DNA of 64,000 nt from Mycolicibacterium bacteremicum (GCF_943913955.1 NZ_CALUAE010000007.1:41293-105292), one strand, 5' to 3'. Shown: positions 16,067 to 25,337, counted from the first letter of the stretch. Notes: a model not told the origin generated them from the letters alone. Program-made: numbers and translations.

Positions 16067-18036
16067 GACATCTCCTTTTCTGCGCCCGACTCCGGGCCTT
16101 GGATACGGGCCAGCACGGTGCCGACCTCGACCTGTTGGCCGGCCTGCACATGGAGTTCGGCGAGCACCCCGTCACCCGGTGCGGCGATGGTGTGCTCCAT
16201 CTTCATCGCCTCCAGCCAGATCAACGGTTGTCCCGCAGTGACGGTGTCGCCGGCGGCGGCACCCACCCGGACCACCGATCCGGGCATCGGGGCCAGCAGT
16301 GACCCGTGCGCCACCGCCGCATCGGGATCGGGGAACCGGGGCAGGCTGGTCAGCCGGGCCGTGCCCAGCGCCGAGTCGACGAAAACCTCAGCGCCGTAGC
16401 GGGCGACGTCGAAGGCGTGCTCGGCGCCATCGACCGCCAACACCACGCGCGTCGGGCCGCTCGACACCACGGCGATGTCATCGCGGTCGGGTACCAAGAC
16501 CCCGCTGCGCCCGAAGCGGTAGCGGATCAGGTGTTCCCGGTCGTCGGCGTCGCGGAACGTGCGCGACTGGTAGCCGGAGAACAGGTTGCGCCACCCACTC
16601 GGTGCGGGCCCGAAAGCCGCTGCGGTGGACCGGTTGTGCGCGGCGTCGGCAAGCGCGGCGGCCAGTGCCGCGAGCGCGGTGACATCCCTGCCGGCGGCCA
16701 GTTCGACCAACCCGTGGGTGTCGAAGAAGGCGGTATCGGTGTCGCCGGCGATGAACGCCGGATGGCGCAACACGTTGACCAGCAGATCGCGGTTGGTGCC
16801 CGGGCCGTGGATCACGGCGCGGGCCAGCGACTCGGCCAGCACGGCGGCCGCCCGCTCCCGGGTGTCGGCGAACGAGATCACCTTGGCCAGCATCGGGTCG
16901 TAGAACACCGAGATCACCGATCCGTCGACCACACCGGAATCCAGTCGCACGCCGGTGCGGCCCAGCGTGTCGAATTCGGCGCGGGCGGCCGGCACGGCGA
17001 ATCGGTGCAGCGCGCCGGCCTGGGGCTGCCAGCCCTTGGCCGGATCCTCGGCGTAGAGCCGGGCCTCGATCGCATGCCCGCGGGCCGGCGGGGGCTGGGC
17101 GGGCAGGCGGGCGCCGTCGGCGATATCGATCTGCAACGCCACCAGATCCAGGCCGGTGGTCTCCTCGGTGACCGGATGCTCCACCTGCAGGCGGGTGTTC
17201 ATCTCCAGGAAGAAGAAGTCACCGTGTCCGTCGGCCATGAATTCGACGGTCCCCGCGCCGGTGTAACCGATCGCACCGGCGGCCAGCCGGGCGGCATCGA
17301 AGAGCCTGTCCCGCATGCCCGGAGTCCGCTGCACCAGTGGGGACGGCGCCTCCTCGATGACCTTCTGGTGCCGGCGCTGGATGGAGCACTCCCGCTCACC
17401 CACGGCCCACACGGTGCCGTGCCCGTCGGCCATCACCTGCACCTCGATGTGATGACCGGCGGCCAGGTAGCGCTCGCAGAAGACGGTCGGATCACCGAAT
17501 GCCGACTGCGCCTCGCGTTGGGCCGCGGCAACCTCGGCCGGCAGCGCGGACAGGTCGCGCACCACCCGCATGCCGCGGCCGCCGCCGCCGGCGGACGCCT
17601 TGATCAGCACCGGCAGCTGGTCGGCGGTGACCGCGTCCGGGTCCAGCTCGGCCAGCACCGGCACACCGGCGGCGGCCATCAGCTTCTTGGCCTCGATCTT
17701 GGAGCCCATGGCCTGCACCGCGGGTACCGGCGGCCCGATCCAGGTCAGCCCGGCGTCCTGCACCGCCGCGGCGAAATCCGGGTTCTCCGAGAGGAACCCG
17801 TAACCCGGGTGCACCGCGTCGGCACCGGCGGTGCGCGCCGCGGCGATCAGCTGGCCGGCGTCGAGATAGCCGTTGCGGCCCTCGAGCCGGACCCGGACGT
17901 CGGCCTCGGCGACATGCGGGGCGTCGGCGTCGGGATCGGTGTACACCGCCACGGTCCCGATGCCGAGGCGACGGCAGGTGGTGAACACCCGGCGGGCGAT
18001 CTCACCACGGTTGGCGACGAGAATCTTATGAATCAT
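16063..18036 (-). CDS. accA2: biotin carboxylase/BCCP alpha subunit of an acyl-CoA carboxylase (AccA2-like)
   Basis: A 657-aa fused alpha chain: biotin carboxylase with the N-terminus IHKILVANRGEIARRVF, the ATP-grasp glycine loop KASAGGGGRGM near 150, and a C-terminal biotinyl domain in which EAMKMEH carries the biotin lysine (about Lys612). The central linker would contact the beta subunit. It follows accD2 by 43 nt and overlaps fadE12 by 4 nt. The substrate (methylcrotonyl-, geranyl- or another acyl-CoA) is set by AccD2. Position matches Rv0973c. Confidence 0.9.
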   Translation of the reverse strand: MIHKILVANRGEIARRVFTTCRRLGIGTVAVYTDPDADAPHVAEADVRVRLEGRNGYLDAGQLIAAARTAGADAVHPGYGFLSENPDFAAAVQDAGLTWIGPPVPAVQAMGSKIEAKKLMAAAGVPVLAELDPDAVTADQLPVLIKASAGGGGRGMRVVRDLSALPAEVAAAQREAQSAFGDPTVFCERYLAAGHHIEVQVMADGHGTVWAVGERECSIQRRHQKVIEEAPSPLVQRTPGMRDRLFDAARLAAGAIGYTGAGTVEFMADGHGDFFFLEMNTRLQVEHPVTEETTGLDLVALQIDIADGARLPAQPPPARGHAIEARLYAEDPAKGWQPQAGALHRFAVPAARAEFDTLGRTGVRLDSGVVDGSVISVFYDPMLAKVISFADTRERAAAVLAESLARAVIHGPGTNRDLLVNVLRHPAFIAGDTDTAFFDTHGLVELAAGRDVTALAALAAALADAAHNRSTAAAFGPAPSGWRNLFSGYQSRTFRDADDREHLIRYRFGRSGVLVPDRDDIAVVSSGPTRVVLAVDGAEHAFDVARYGAEVFVDSALGTARLTSLPRFPDPDAAVAHGSLLAPMPGSVVRVGAAAGDTVTAGQPLIWLEAMKMEHTIAAPGDGVLAELHVQAGQQVEVGTVLARIQGPESGAEKEMS

Positions 18037-18079
18037 CGCTGTGCTCTCTGCTCTTCGCGCAGGCGCTCATCGCAACCTC

Positions 18080-19675
18080 CTACATCCGGAAGACGCCGAA
18101 GTTCGACGTCCCCTCGATCGGGCCACTGGCGATGGCGGACAGACACATCCCCAGCACGGTGCGGGTATCGCGCGGGTCGATCACGCCGTCGTCGTAGAGC
18201 CGGCCGGACAGGAACATCGGCAGCGACTCGGCCTCGATCTGCGCCTCGACCGCGGCGCGCAGGGCGGCGTCGGCGGCCTCGTCGACCTGCTGACCGCGGG
18301 CCTCGGCGGCGGCGCGGCTGACGATCGAGAGCACCCCGGCCAGCTGGGTGCCGCCCATCACCGCGGACTTGGAACTGGGCCAGGCGAACAGGAATCGCGG
18401 GTCGTAGGCGCGCCCGCACATGCCGTAGTGCCCGGCACCGTAGGAGGCGCCGATCAGCAGCGAGATGTGCGGCACCGTGGAGTTGGAGACGGCGTTGATC
18501 ATCATCGATCCGTGTTTGATCATCCCGCCCTCCTCGTACGCCCTGCCCACCATGTATCCGGTCGTGTTGTGCAGGAACAGCAGTGGGGTGTCGGACCGGT
18601 TGGCCAGCTGGATGAACTGGGTGGCCTTCTGGGACTCCTCGGAGAACAGCACACCGCGCGCATTGGCCAGGATGCCGACCGGGTAGCCGTACAGCGTGGC
18701 CCATCCGGTGACCAGTGACGAGCCGTACAGCGGTTTGAACTCGTCGAAGTCGGAGCCGTCGACGATACGGGCGATCACGTCGCGCGGGTCGAAGGGGATC
18801 CGCAGGTCCGCCCCGACGATGCCGAGCAGTTCCTCGGCGTCGTACTCGGGTTCGGTGACCGGCCGCGGCGTCGGTCCCTGTTTGCGCCAGTTCAGCCGTG
18901 CCACGACGCGGCGACCGATGCGGATGGCGTCCAGTTCGTCATTGGCCAGATAGTCACCCAGACCCGATGTGCGGGCGTGCATCTCGGCCCCGCCGAGCGA
19001 TTCGTCATCGGATTCCTCGCCGGTGGCCATCTTGACCAACGGCGGGCCGGCCAGGAACACCTTGGAGCGGTCCCGGATCATCACGACGTGGTCGGACATG
19101 CCCGGGACATAGGCGCCGCCGGCGGTGGAGTTGCCGAAGACCAGCGCGACGGTCGGGATGCCCGCCGCCGAGAGCCGGGTCAGGTCGCGGAACATCTGCC
19201 CGCCCGGGATGAAGATCTCCTTCTGGGTGGGCAGATCGGCACCGCCGGATTCCACCAGGGAGATGACCGGCAGCCGGTTCTCCATCGCAATCTGGTTGGC
19301 GCGCAGGATCTTCTTGAGCGTCCACGGATTGCTGGTGCCGCCCTTGACCGTCGGGTCGTTGGCGACGATCAGGCATTCGGTGCCCTCGACGGCGCCGATA
19401 CCCGTGACGACGCTGGCGCCGACGGTGAAATCGCTGCCCCACGCGGCCAGCGGGCTCAGCTCAAGGAACGGGGAGTCGGGGTCGACCAACAGCTCGACAC
19501 GTTCCCGTGCGGTCAGCTTGCCGCGGGCGTGATGGCGGTCGACGTACTTGGCGCCACCGCCGGCGAGGCTGCGCTCGTGCTCGGTCGCCAGTTCGGTCAG
19601 CTTGGTCGTCATCGCCTCGGCGGCCTCGGCATAGGCCGTCGAGCGCGGGTCGAGGGTGGACTTCAGGCGTGTCAT
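18080..19675 (-). CDS. accD2: carboxyltransferase beta subunit of an acyl-CoA carboxylase (AccD2-like)
   Basis: A 531-aa carboxyltransferase with two crotonase-like halves. Typical segments include SGGADLPTQKEIFIPGG, NSTAGGAYVPGMSD and ASYGAGHYGMCGRAYDP; the last resembles the methylcrotonyl-/geranyl-CoA carboxylase beta subunits more than the propionyl-CoA type. The ATG at 19675 overlaps the fadE13 stop (ATGA); the longer upstream frame is a shadow. With accA2 it forms a complete carboxylase. Position matches Rv0974c. The substrate is inferred only from relatives and neighbours. Confidence 0.9.
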   Translation of the reverse strand: MTRLKSTLDPRSTAYAEAAEAMTTKLTELATEHERSLAGGGAKYVDRHHARGKLTARERVELLVDPDSPFLELSPLAAWGSDFTVGASVVTGIGAVEGTECLIVANDPTVKGGTSNPWTLKKILRANQIAMENRLPVISLVESGGADLPTQKEIFIPGGQMFRDLTRLSAAGIPTVALVFGNSTAGGAYVPGMSDHVVMIRDRSKVFLAGPPLVKMATGEESDDESLGGAEMHARTSGLGDYLANDELDAIRIGRRVVARLNWRKQGPTPRPVTEPEYDAEELLGIVGADLRIPFDPRDVIARIVDGSDFDEFKPLYGSSLVTGWATLYGYPVGILANARGVLFSEESQKATQFIQLANRSDTPLLFLHNTTGYMVGRAYEEGGMIKHGSMMINAVSNSTVPHISLLIGASYGAGHYGMCGRAYDPRFLFAWPSSKSAVMGGTQLAGVLSIVSRAAAEARGQQVDEAADAALRAAVEAQIEAESLPMFLSGRLYDDGVIDPRDTRTVLGMCLSAIASGPIEGTSNFGVFRM

Positions 19676-20820
19676 TGGAATCCCAGCGTCTTGGCGGCCA
19701 GCGAGGTCAGGATCTCGGAGGTGCCACCGCCGATACCCAGGATGCGCATATCGCGGTATTGGCGCTCCACCTCGGATTCGGCCATATAGCCCATCCCGCC
19801 GAACAATTGGACCGCCTGGTTGGCCACCCATTCGCCGGCCTCGACGGCGGTGTTCTTGGCAAAGCACACCTCGGTGATCAGATTGGACTCGCCCGCCATC
19901 TCGCGTTCCACCAGCCGGTGGGTGTAGACGCGGGCGACGTCGATGCGACGGGCCATGTCGGCCAGCGTGTTCTGCACCGCCTGCCGGGTGATGAGCGGTC
20001 TGCCGAAGGTCTCGCGGTCGCGGCACCACTGCACGGTCAGGTCCAGGCAGCGCTGCGCACTGGCATAGGCCTGCGCGGCCAGACCGACCCGCTCGCTGAC
20101 GAACGCGCCGGCGATCTGGAGGAAGCCGGTGTTCTCCGCGCCGACCAGATTCGCGGCGGGCACCCGCACGTCGGTGTAGGACAGTTCGGCGGTGTCGCTG
20201 GACCGCCAGCCCATCTTCTCCAGCTTGCGGCTGACCTCGAAGCCCTCGGAGGCCTTGTCGACCACCAGCAGCGAGACCCCCGCGGCACCCGGGCCGCCGG
20301 TGCGCACCGCGGTCACCACATAGTCGGCGCGCACACCGGAGGTGATGTAGGTCTTGGCGCCGTTGACGATGAACTCGTCACCCTCGCGGACCGCCCGGGT
20401 GGTCAGATGCCCGACATCGGATCCACCCCCGGGTTCGGTGATGGCCAGCGATCCGATGAGCTCGCCGCGCAGCGTCGGACGCACGTAGGTCTCGATCAGC
20501 CGCTGGTCGCCGGAGGCGATCATGTGCGGTACCGAGATGCCGCAGGTGAACAGCGAGGCGAACACCCCGCCGGGCACACCGGCCTGGTGCAGCTCCTCGC
20601 AGATGATCACCGCGTCGGCGCTGTCACCACCGCCGCCGCCCACCGCTTCGGGGTAGGGCGCGCCGAGCAGTCCCGCGGCGCCGGCCGCCAGATGCAGCTC
20701 GCGCGGCAGTTCGCCGACGCGTTCCCATTCGTCGACGTGCGGCAGGATCTCGCGTTCGGCGAAGGCCCGCACCGTCTTCCGCAGATCCTCGCGTTCGGGG
20801 GCGTGCCAGATACCGGTCAC
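19672..20820 (-). CDS. fadE13: acyl-CoA dehydrogenase (FadE13-like)
   Basis: A 382-aa acyl-CoA dehydrogenase. ITEPGGGSDVGHL is the FAD/substrate loop, and MGYMAESEVERQYRDMRI near the C-terminus is the classical FAD-binding block with GGTSEIL. The start is a GTG at 20820, 13 nt after the stop of the AtuA-like gene, with GAGGA about 8 nt upstream. Within the operon it could be the citronellyl-CoA- or isovaleryl-CoA-type dehydrogenase acting before carboxylation. Position matches Rv0975c. Confidence 0.85.
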   Translation of the reverse strand: MTGIWHAPEREDLRKTVRAFAEREILPHVDEWERVGELPRELHLAAGAAGLLGAPYPEAVGGGGGDSADAVIICEELHQAGVPGGVFASLFTCGISVPHMIASGDQRLIETYVRPTLRGELIGSLAITEPGGGSDVGHLTTRAVREGDEFIVNGAKTYITSGVRADYVVTAVRTGGPGAAGVSLLVVDKASEGFEVSRKLEKMGWRSSDTAELSYTDVRVPAANLVGAENTGFLQIAGAFVSERVGLAAQAYASAQRCLDLTVQWCRDRETFGRPLITRQAVQNTLADMARRIDVARVYTHRLVEREMAGESNLITEVCFAKNTAVEAGEWVANQAVQLFGGMGYMAESEVERQYRDMRILGIGGGTSEILTSLAAKTLGFQ

Positions 20821-20833
20821 AAGCTCGTCCTCA

Positions 20834-22537
20834 TCACAACAACTCCTCCGGGATGTCGACATATCGGGATCGCAGCCATTCGCCGAGACCCTTGGCCTGG
20901 GGGTCGAACCGCGCCTGGTAGGCGACGCCGCGCCCCAGGATGTCGTCGATGACGAAGTTCACGGCACGCAGGTTGGGCAGTAGCTGCCGGGTGACCGGCA
21001 GGGCGGCCGTCTCGGGCAACAGCTCGCGCAGCTTGTCGACGGTCAGAAAGTGCGCCAACCAAACCCACTGCTCCTGAGTGCGCACCCAGACGCCGACGTT
21101 CGCCGATCCGCCCTTGTCACCGCTGCGGGCACCGACGATGCGGCCCAACGGTGCGCGGACGGTGGGGCCGTCGGCGGGCGGGGCGGGCAGCGCGGGATCG
21201 GGCACCGCGGTCAGTTCGCGGGTGTCGGCCGCCGGGGCGATCGGGACGCGGGTGCCGTCGGCGTGCACCGCGACATGGGGCACCTCGGCGGCGTCGACGT
21301 ATCCCGGGGTGAAGATCCCGTACACCTGGCCGTCGCCCGGGGGCGCGGTCGCGGTGAATCCGGGATAGCTGGCAAGGGCGAGTTCGACGCCCGCAGAGGA
21401 GAATTGGCGTCCCACGACGGCCGGGTCCGGGTCGCGGACCACGCAGTGCAGCAGCGCGCTGGCCGTCTCCTCGGTGTCGGCATCGGCGTGATCGGTGCGC
21501 GCCAGCGTCCATTCCAGTTCGGCGGGACGGGTTTTCAGCGATCCTTCGAGCTGTCGGCGCACCAGCGCGGCCTTGGCCTCGATGTCCAGCCCGGTGAGCA
21601 CGAACGTGGTCGCGTTGCGGAACCCGCCGAGGCTGTTCAACGACACCTTCAGCGTCGGCGGCGGGGCCTCGCCCCGGACACCGGAGACCCGCACCCGGTC
21701 GGGCCCGTCCTGGTGCAACGTCACCGAGTCCATCCGCAGTGTCACATCGGGGTTGGCGTACCGGGCCCCGGTGATCTCGTAGAGCAGTTGGGCGGTGACG
21801 GTGCCGACGTCGACCAGACCGCCGGTGCCGGGGTGCTTGGTGATGACCGCGGAGCCGTCGGCGCCGATCTCGGCGATCGGAAACCCCGGGTGGTCCAGGT
21901 CCGGCGGGAAGAAGGCGTAGTTGCCACCGGTGGCCTGGGTGCCGCATTCGATGATGTGCCCGGCGGCGACGGCACCGGCCAGCGCGTCGTGGTCGGTGGC
22001 CGTCCAGCCGAAGTGGGCAGCGGCGGGCCCGACGATCACCGAGGCGTCGGTGACCCGGCCGGTGACCACGACATCGGCACCCGACTCCAGACAGTCGACG
22101 ATGCCCCAGGCGCCCAGGTACGCGTTGGCCGACAGCACGCTGCCGAAGCCGAGTTCGTCGGCCCGGCCCACCAGATCGTCACCTTCGACGTGGGCGACGT
22201 TCACCGTGAGTCCGAGTCGGCCGGCGAGTTCGCGGATGGCGACGGCCAGGCCGGCGGGGTTGAGCCCGCCGGCGTTCGCGACGATCTTCACCCCGCGGTC
22301 CAGCGCGAGGCCCAGATTGGCTTCCAGTTGGCGCAGGAACGTCTTGGCGTAGCCGAGGTCGGCGTTGCGGGCGCGGTCGCGTGCCAGGATGAGCATGGTC
22401 AGTTCGGCGAGGTAGTCGCCGGTCAGGTAGTCGAGTTCGCCGCCCTCGAGCATCTCGCGCATCGCCGACATCCGGTCCCCGTAGAAGCCCGAGCAGTTGC
22501 CGATCCGCACCGCTTCCGACGTCACCCGCACTCCCAT
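20834..22537 (-). CDS. AtuA-like protein (DUF1446, acyclic terpene utilisation family)
   Basis: A 567-aa protein of the AtuA/DUF1446 family. The N-terminus (RIGNCSGFYGDRMSAMREML) and the NAGGLNPAG and SANAYLGAWGI segments are characteristic, and the C-terminal half carries a second conserved AtuA-type region (IVGARSGDKGGSANVGVWV). In Pseudomonas atuA heads the citronellol/geraniol gene cluster. Here it is the first gene of an operon with two acyl-CoA dehydrogenases, a biotin carboxylase and a hydratase, the same set as atuC, D, E and F. No enzymatic activity is established for the family. Position matches Rv0976c. Confidence 0.85.
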   Translation of the reverse strand: MGVRVTSEAVRIGNCSGFYGDRMSAMREMLEGGELDYLTGDYLAELTMLILARDRARNADLGYAKTFLRQLEANLGLALDRGVKIVANAGGLNPAGLAVAIRELAGRLGLTVNVAHVEGDDLVGRADELGFGSVLSANAYLGAWGIVDCLESGADVVVTGRVTDASVIVGPAAAHFGWTATDHDALAGAVAAGHIIECGTQATGGNYAFFPPDLDHPGFPIAEIGADGSAVITKHPGTGGLVDVGTVTAQLLYEITGARYANPDVTLRMDSVTLHQDGPDRVRVSGVRGEAPPPTLKVSLNSLGGFRNATTFVLTGLDIEAKAALVRRQLEGSLKTRPAELEWTLARTDHADADTEETASALLHCVVRDPDPAVVGRQFSSAGVELALASYPGFTATAPPGDGQVYGIFTPGYVDAAEVPHVAVHADGTRVPIAPAADTRELTAVPDPALPAPPADGPTVRAPLGRIVGARSGDKGGSANVGVWVRTQEQWVWLAHFLTVDKLRELLPETAALPVTRQLLPNLRAVNFVIDDILGRGVAYQARFDPQAKGLGEWLRSRYVDIPEELL

Positions 22538-22550
22538 CGCTCTCCGACCA

Positions 22551-22572
22551 ACCGGTCAGTAGATTAGTCGGT
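22551..22572. promoter_or_regulatory. imperfect inverted repeat upstream of the acyl-CoA carboxylase operon
   Basis: ACCGGTCAGT, a 2-nt spacer, then ATTAGTCGGT; six of ten positions pair. It starts 14 bp upstream of the AtuA-like start, where a TetR-type repressor of the operon would bind. No regulator gene is adjacent. The rest of 22538-22746 holds only the leader of rpmF. Confidence 0.25.
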
Positions 22573-22746
22573 ACCGGCGGTATCGAGTCAAGGGGGCGGG
22601 CCCGATCCGGCCGCCGCCCCAGTCTGGCTCAGCCAGTGGCGCCGATTCGGCGGTTTGGAGGCATCCCGCGGTGCGGGCTATCCTGTACTGCACATTGCCG
22701 TCGCTGTTGCTGCGCGGCGGAAACCCCGCAAGAGGAGATCTCGAAC

Positions 22747-22920
22747 ATGGCTGTGCCCAAGCGCCGGATGTCGCGCTCGAACACCCGTAGCCGCCGCGCG
22801 CAGTGGAAGACCGAGGCCACCGGCCTGGTCAACGTCACCGTCGCCGGCGCCCAGCGCAAGGTGCCGCGTCGCCTGCTCAAGGCCGCCCGCCTGGGTCTGG
22901 TCGACCTCGACCGCAAGTAG
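22747..22920 (+). CDS. rpmF: 50S ribosomal protein bL32
   Basis: A 57-aa basic protein starting MAVPKRRMSRSNTRSRRAQW, the conserved bL32 N-terminus, and ending LGLVDLDRK. It has no cysteines, so it lacks the CxxC pairs of zinc-binding bL32 and is the zinc-independent form. AGGAG lies upstream of the ATG. It precedes mprA by 44 nt, the same arrangement as Rv0979A. It is too short to be confused with shadow frames, which are read in other phases here. Confidence 0.97.
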   Translation: MAVPKRRMSRSNTRSRRAQWKTEATGLVNVTVAGAQRKVPRRLLKAARLGLVDLDRK

Positions 22921-22931
22921 GACGGCGCGCC

Positions 22932-22950
22932 TCTCAGGTCGCTCTCAGAT
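22932..22950 (+). promoter_or_regulatory. MprA box upstream of mprA
   Basis: TCTCAGGT-cgc-TCTCAGAT: two 8-bp direct repeats with a 3-nt spacer, six of eight bases identical. This is the architecture described for MprA boxes in M. tuberculosis, and it lies 15 nt before the mprA start, as expected for autoregulation. Confidence 0.75.
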
Positions 22951-22964
22951 GGAGGGGCGACACT

Positions 22965-23660
22965 GTGGCTGTGCGCATTCTTGTCGTTGACGACGATCGC
23001 GCGGTGCGCGAGTCCCTGCGCCGGTCGCTTTCTTTCAATGGTTACTCCGTCGAGCTCGCGCAAGACGGTGTCGAAGCCCTGGAGGCCATCTCCAGCGACC
23101 GACCGGACGCCCTGGTTCTCGATGTCATGATGCCCAGGCTGGACGGCCTCGAGGTGTGCAGGCATCTCCGCAGCACCGGTGACGATCTGCCCATCCTGGT
23201 CCTGACCGCCCGCGACTCGGTGTCCGAGCGGGTCGCCGGCCTGGACGCCGGAGCCGATGACTATCTGCCCAAGCCGTTCGCGCTGGAGGAACTGCTGGCG
23301 CGGATGCGGGCGTTGTTGCGCCGGCGGGCGGCTCCGGAGGAGACCGCCGACAACCGCGCGCTCACCTTTTCCGATCTGAGTCTGGACCCGGTGACCCGCG
23401 AGGTCACCCGCGGCGATCGCGCCATCAGCCTCACCCGCACCGAGTTCTCGCTGCTGGAGATGCTGATCGCCAATCCGCGCCGCGTGCTGACCCGCAGTCG
23501 CATCCTGGAAGAGGTGTGGGGCTTCGACTTCCCGACGTCGGGCAACGCGCTGGAGGTCTACGTCGGCTACCTGCGTCGCAAGACCGAGGCCGAGGGTGAG
23601 CCCCGGTTGATCCACACCGTGCGCGGCGTCGGGTACGTGCTGCGCGAAACTCCGCCGTGA
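22965..23660 (+). CDS. mprA: response regulator MprA (OmpR family)
   Basis: A 231-aa response regulator. Residues 4-120 form the receiver domain, with acidic residues in VVDDD, the phosphoacceptor in LVLDVMMP (Asp53) and the conserved Lys in LPKPFALEELL. The C-terminal winged helix ends HTVRGVGYVLRETPP. It is nearly identical in reading to M. tuberculosis MprA. GTG 22965 follows GGAGG; a second GTG at 22971 would give the shorter start. It regulates envelope stress and persistence genes including sigE and pepD, and overlaps mprB by 4 nt. Confidence 0.97.
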   Translation: MAVRILVVDDDRAVRESLRRSLSFNGYSVELAQDGVEALEAISSDRPDALVLDVMMPRLDGLEVCRHLRSTGDDLPILVLTARDSVSERVAGLDAGADDYLPKPFALEELLARMRALLRRRAAPEETADNRALTFSDLSLDPVTREVTRGDRAISLTRTEFSLLEMLIANPRRVLTRSRILEEVWGFDFPTSGNALEVYVGYLRRKTEAEGEPRLIHTVRGVGYVLRETPP

Positions 23661-25144
23661 AACTGAGGCTGCGCCCGCTACCCCGGCGAGATGCCGACGG
23701 CCCGACCCCGCGCCGCTACACCCGCAACGTCAGCGCGGTCTCGCTGCGCTGGCGGGTGATGCTGCTGGCGATGTCGATGGTCGCCATGGTGGTCGTGCTG
23801 ATGGCCGTCGCGGTGTACGCCGTGGTGTCGCGCTCGGTCTACGACGATATCGACACCCAGCTGCACAGCCGGGCCCAGCTGCTGATCGAGAGTGGCTCGC
23901 TGGCGGCCGATCCCGGCAAGGCGATCGAGGGCACGGCCTACTCCGATGTGAACGCGATGCTGGTCAGCCCGGGCCGCTACATCTACACCGCCAACCAACA
24001 GGGGCAGACGCTTCCGCTGGGGGCGCCCGAGAAGGCGGTGGTGCAGGGCGATCTGCTGATGTCGCTGCGCACCGCCAACAATCAGCGGGTGCTGGCCGTG
24101 CACCTGGCCGACGGTAATTCACTGTTGATCTCCAAGAGCCTGGCACCCACCCTGGCGCTGCTGAACCGGCTCGGCACGGTGCTGGCGATCGTCGGTGCCT
24201 CCGGGATGGCGGTGGCCGCCATCTCCGGTGGCATGGTGGCCCGTGCCGGGCTGCGGCCGGTGGCCAGGCTGACCCAGGCCGCCGAACGCGTGGCCCGGAC
24301 CGATGATCTGCGCCCGATCCCGGTGGTCGGCACCGATGAGCTGGCCCGGCTCACCGACGCCTTCAACATGATGTTGCGCGCGCTCGCGGAATCCCGGGAG
24401 CGCCAGGCCCGCCTGGTCACCGATGCCGGCCATGAGTTGCGTACCCCGCTGACCTCGCTGCGCACCAATGTCGAGCTGCTGATGGCGGCGATGGCCCCGG
24501 GTGCGCCGCGGCTGCCCGACGGTGAGATGGCCGAGCTGCAGGCCGACGTGATCGCCCAGATCGAGGAATTGTCCACGCTGGTCGGCGATTTGGTGGACCT
24601 CACCCGCGACGACGCCGGTGTGCTGATCCGGGAGAAGGTCGACCTGCCCGATGTGGTGGACCGGGCGCTGGAGCGAGTCCGGCGCCGCCGCAACGATATT
24701 GACTTCGACGTCCAGTTGATCGACTGGCAGGTCGACGGTGACGCCGCCGGGCTGTCGCGAGCGGTGCTCAACGTGCTCGACAATGCCGCCAAGTGGAGTC
24801 CGCCCGATGGCCGGGTGCTGGTGCGGCTCTGGCAGCGCGACGCGCTGCATGCCGAACTGGCCATCACCGATTACGGGCCCGGAATCCCGCCCCACGAACG
24901 CGACCTGGTGTTCGAGCGCTTCTACCGGTCCACCTCGGCGCGGGCCATGCCGGGATCGGGGCTCGGGCTCGCGATCGTCAAACAGGTTGTGCTCAAACAC
25001 GGTGGCACCCTCTCGGTGGAAGAGGCCGTGCCCGGCGGTGACCCGACCGGCACCTCGGTGCGCATCGTGCTGCCCGGCCGGCGGGTGTTGCCGGACGGTG
25101 ACGGTGGTGCGGCAACCGCCCCGATGCCGACACGCGGGGACTGA
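23657..25144 (+). CDS. mprB: sensor histidine kinase MprB
   Basis: A 495-aa membrane kinase. TM1 is around residues 35-55 and TM2 around 172-195; between them is an extracytoplasmic sensor with ADPGKAIEGTAYSDVNAMLV, conserved in MprB. A HAMP domain follows, then the DHp helix with DAGHELRTPLTSLRTN (His259), and the ATPase domain with N, G1 (YGPGIP) and G2 (GSGLGLAIVKQ) boxes. The GTG start overlaps the mprA stop. In M. tuberculosis MprB senses envelope stress, with DnaK binding to its external domain. All catalytic elements are present. Confidence 0.95.
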   Translation: MKLRLRPLPRRDADGPTPRRYTRNVSAVSLRWRVMLLAMSMVAMVVVLMAVAVYAVVSRSVYDDIDTQLHSRAQLLIESGSLAADPGKAIEGTAYSDVNAMLVSPGRYIYTANQQGQTLPLGAPEKAVVQGDLLMSLRTANNQRVLAVHLADGNSLLISKSLAPTLALLNRLGTVLAIVGASGMAVAAISGGMVARAGLRPVARLTQAAERVARTDDLRPIPVVGTDELARLTDAFNMMLRALAESRERQARLVTDAGHELRTPLTSLRTNVELLMAAMAPGAPRLPDGEMAELQADVIAQIEELSTLVGDLVDLTRDDAGVLIREKVDLPDVVDRALERVRRRRNDIDFDVQLIDWQVDGDAAGLSRAVLNVLDNAAKWSPPDGRVLVRLWQRDALHAELAITDYGPGIPPHERDLVFERFYRSTSARAMPGSGLGLAIVKQVVLKHGGTLSVEEAVPGGDPTGTSVRIVLPGRRVLPDGDGGAATAPMPTRGD

Positions 25145-25242
25145 TTCGTTGGACGCAGCGGGTATCGGCACCCACAATTGACGGTGCGGACGAAACCGTG
25201 GGGGAATTCTTGGGTAATTCACGGGGGTCAGGCGGGTATTTC

Positions 25243-25261
25243 TCTAAGTGGATTCTCAGCC
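25243..25261 (+). promoter_or_regulatory. MprA-box-like repeat upstream of pepD
   Basis: TCTAAGTG-gat-TCTCAGCC has the same 8+3+8 geometry as the repeat before mprA, with five of eight positions matching between halves. It lies about 77 bp before the pepD start. MprA is known to bind upstream of pepD in M. tuberculosis, so this is the expected site. Confidence 0.6.
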
Positions 25262-25337
25262 CGATTCGGCACTGTGAGTCTGGCCGATGCGTTGTACGTA
25301 GTAACCGAACCGCTGAGAAGAGAGAGCGCCGAGACTT

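Noticed and set aside
16306..18321. 671-aa plus-strand frame opposite accA2
   Set aside because: Antisense shadow: low-complexity Arg/Gly/His composition, while the minus strand encodes a full biotin carboxylase and biotinyl domain.
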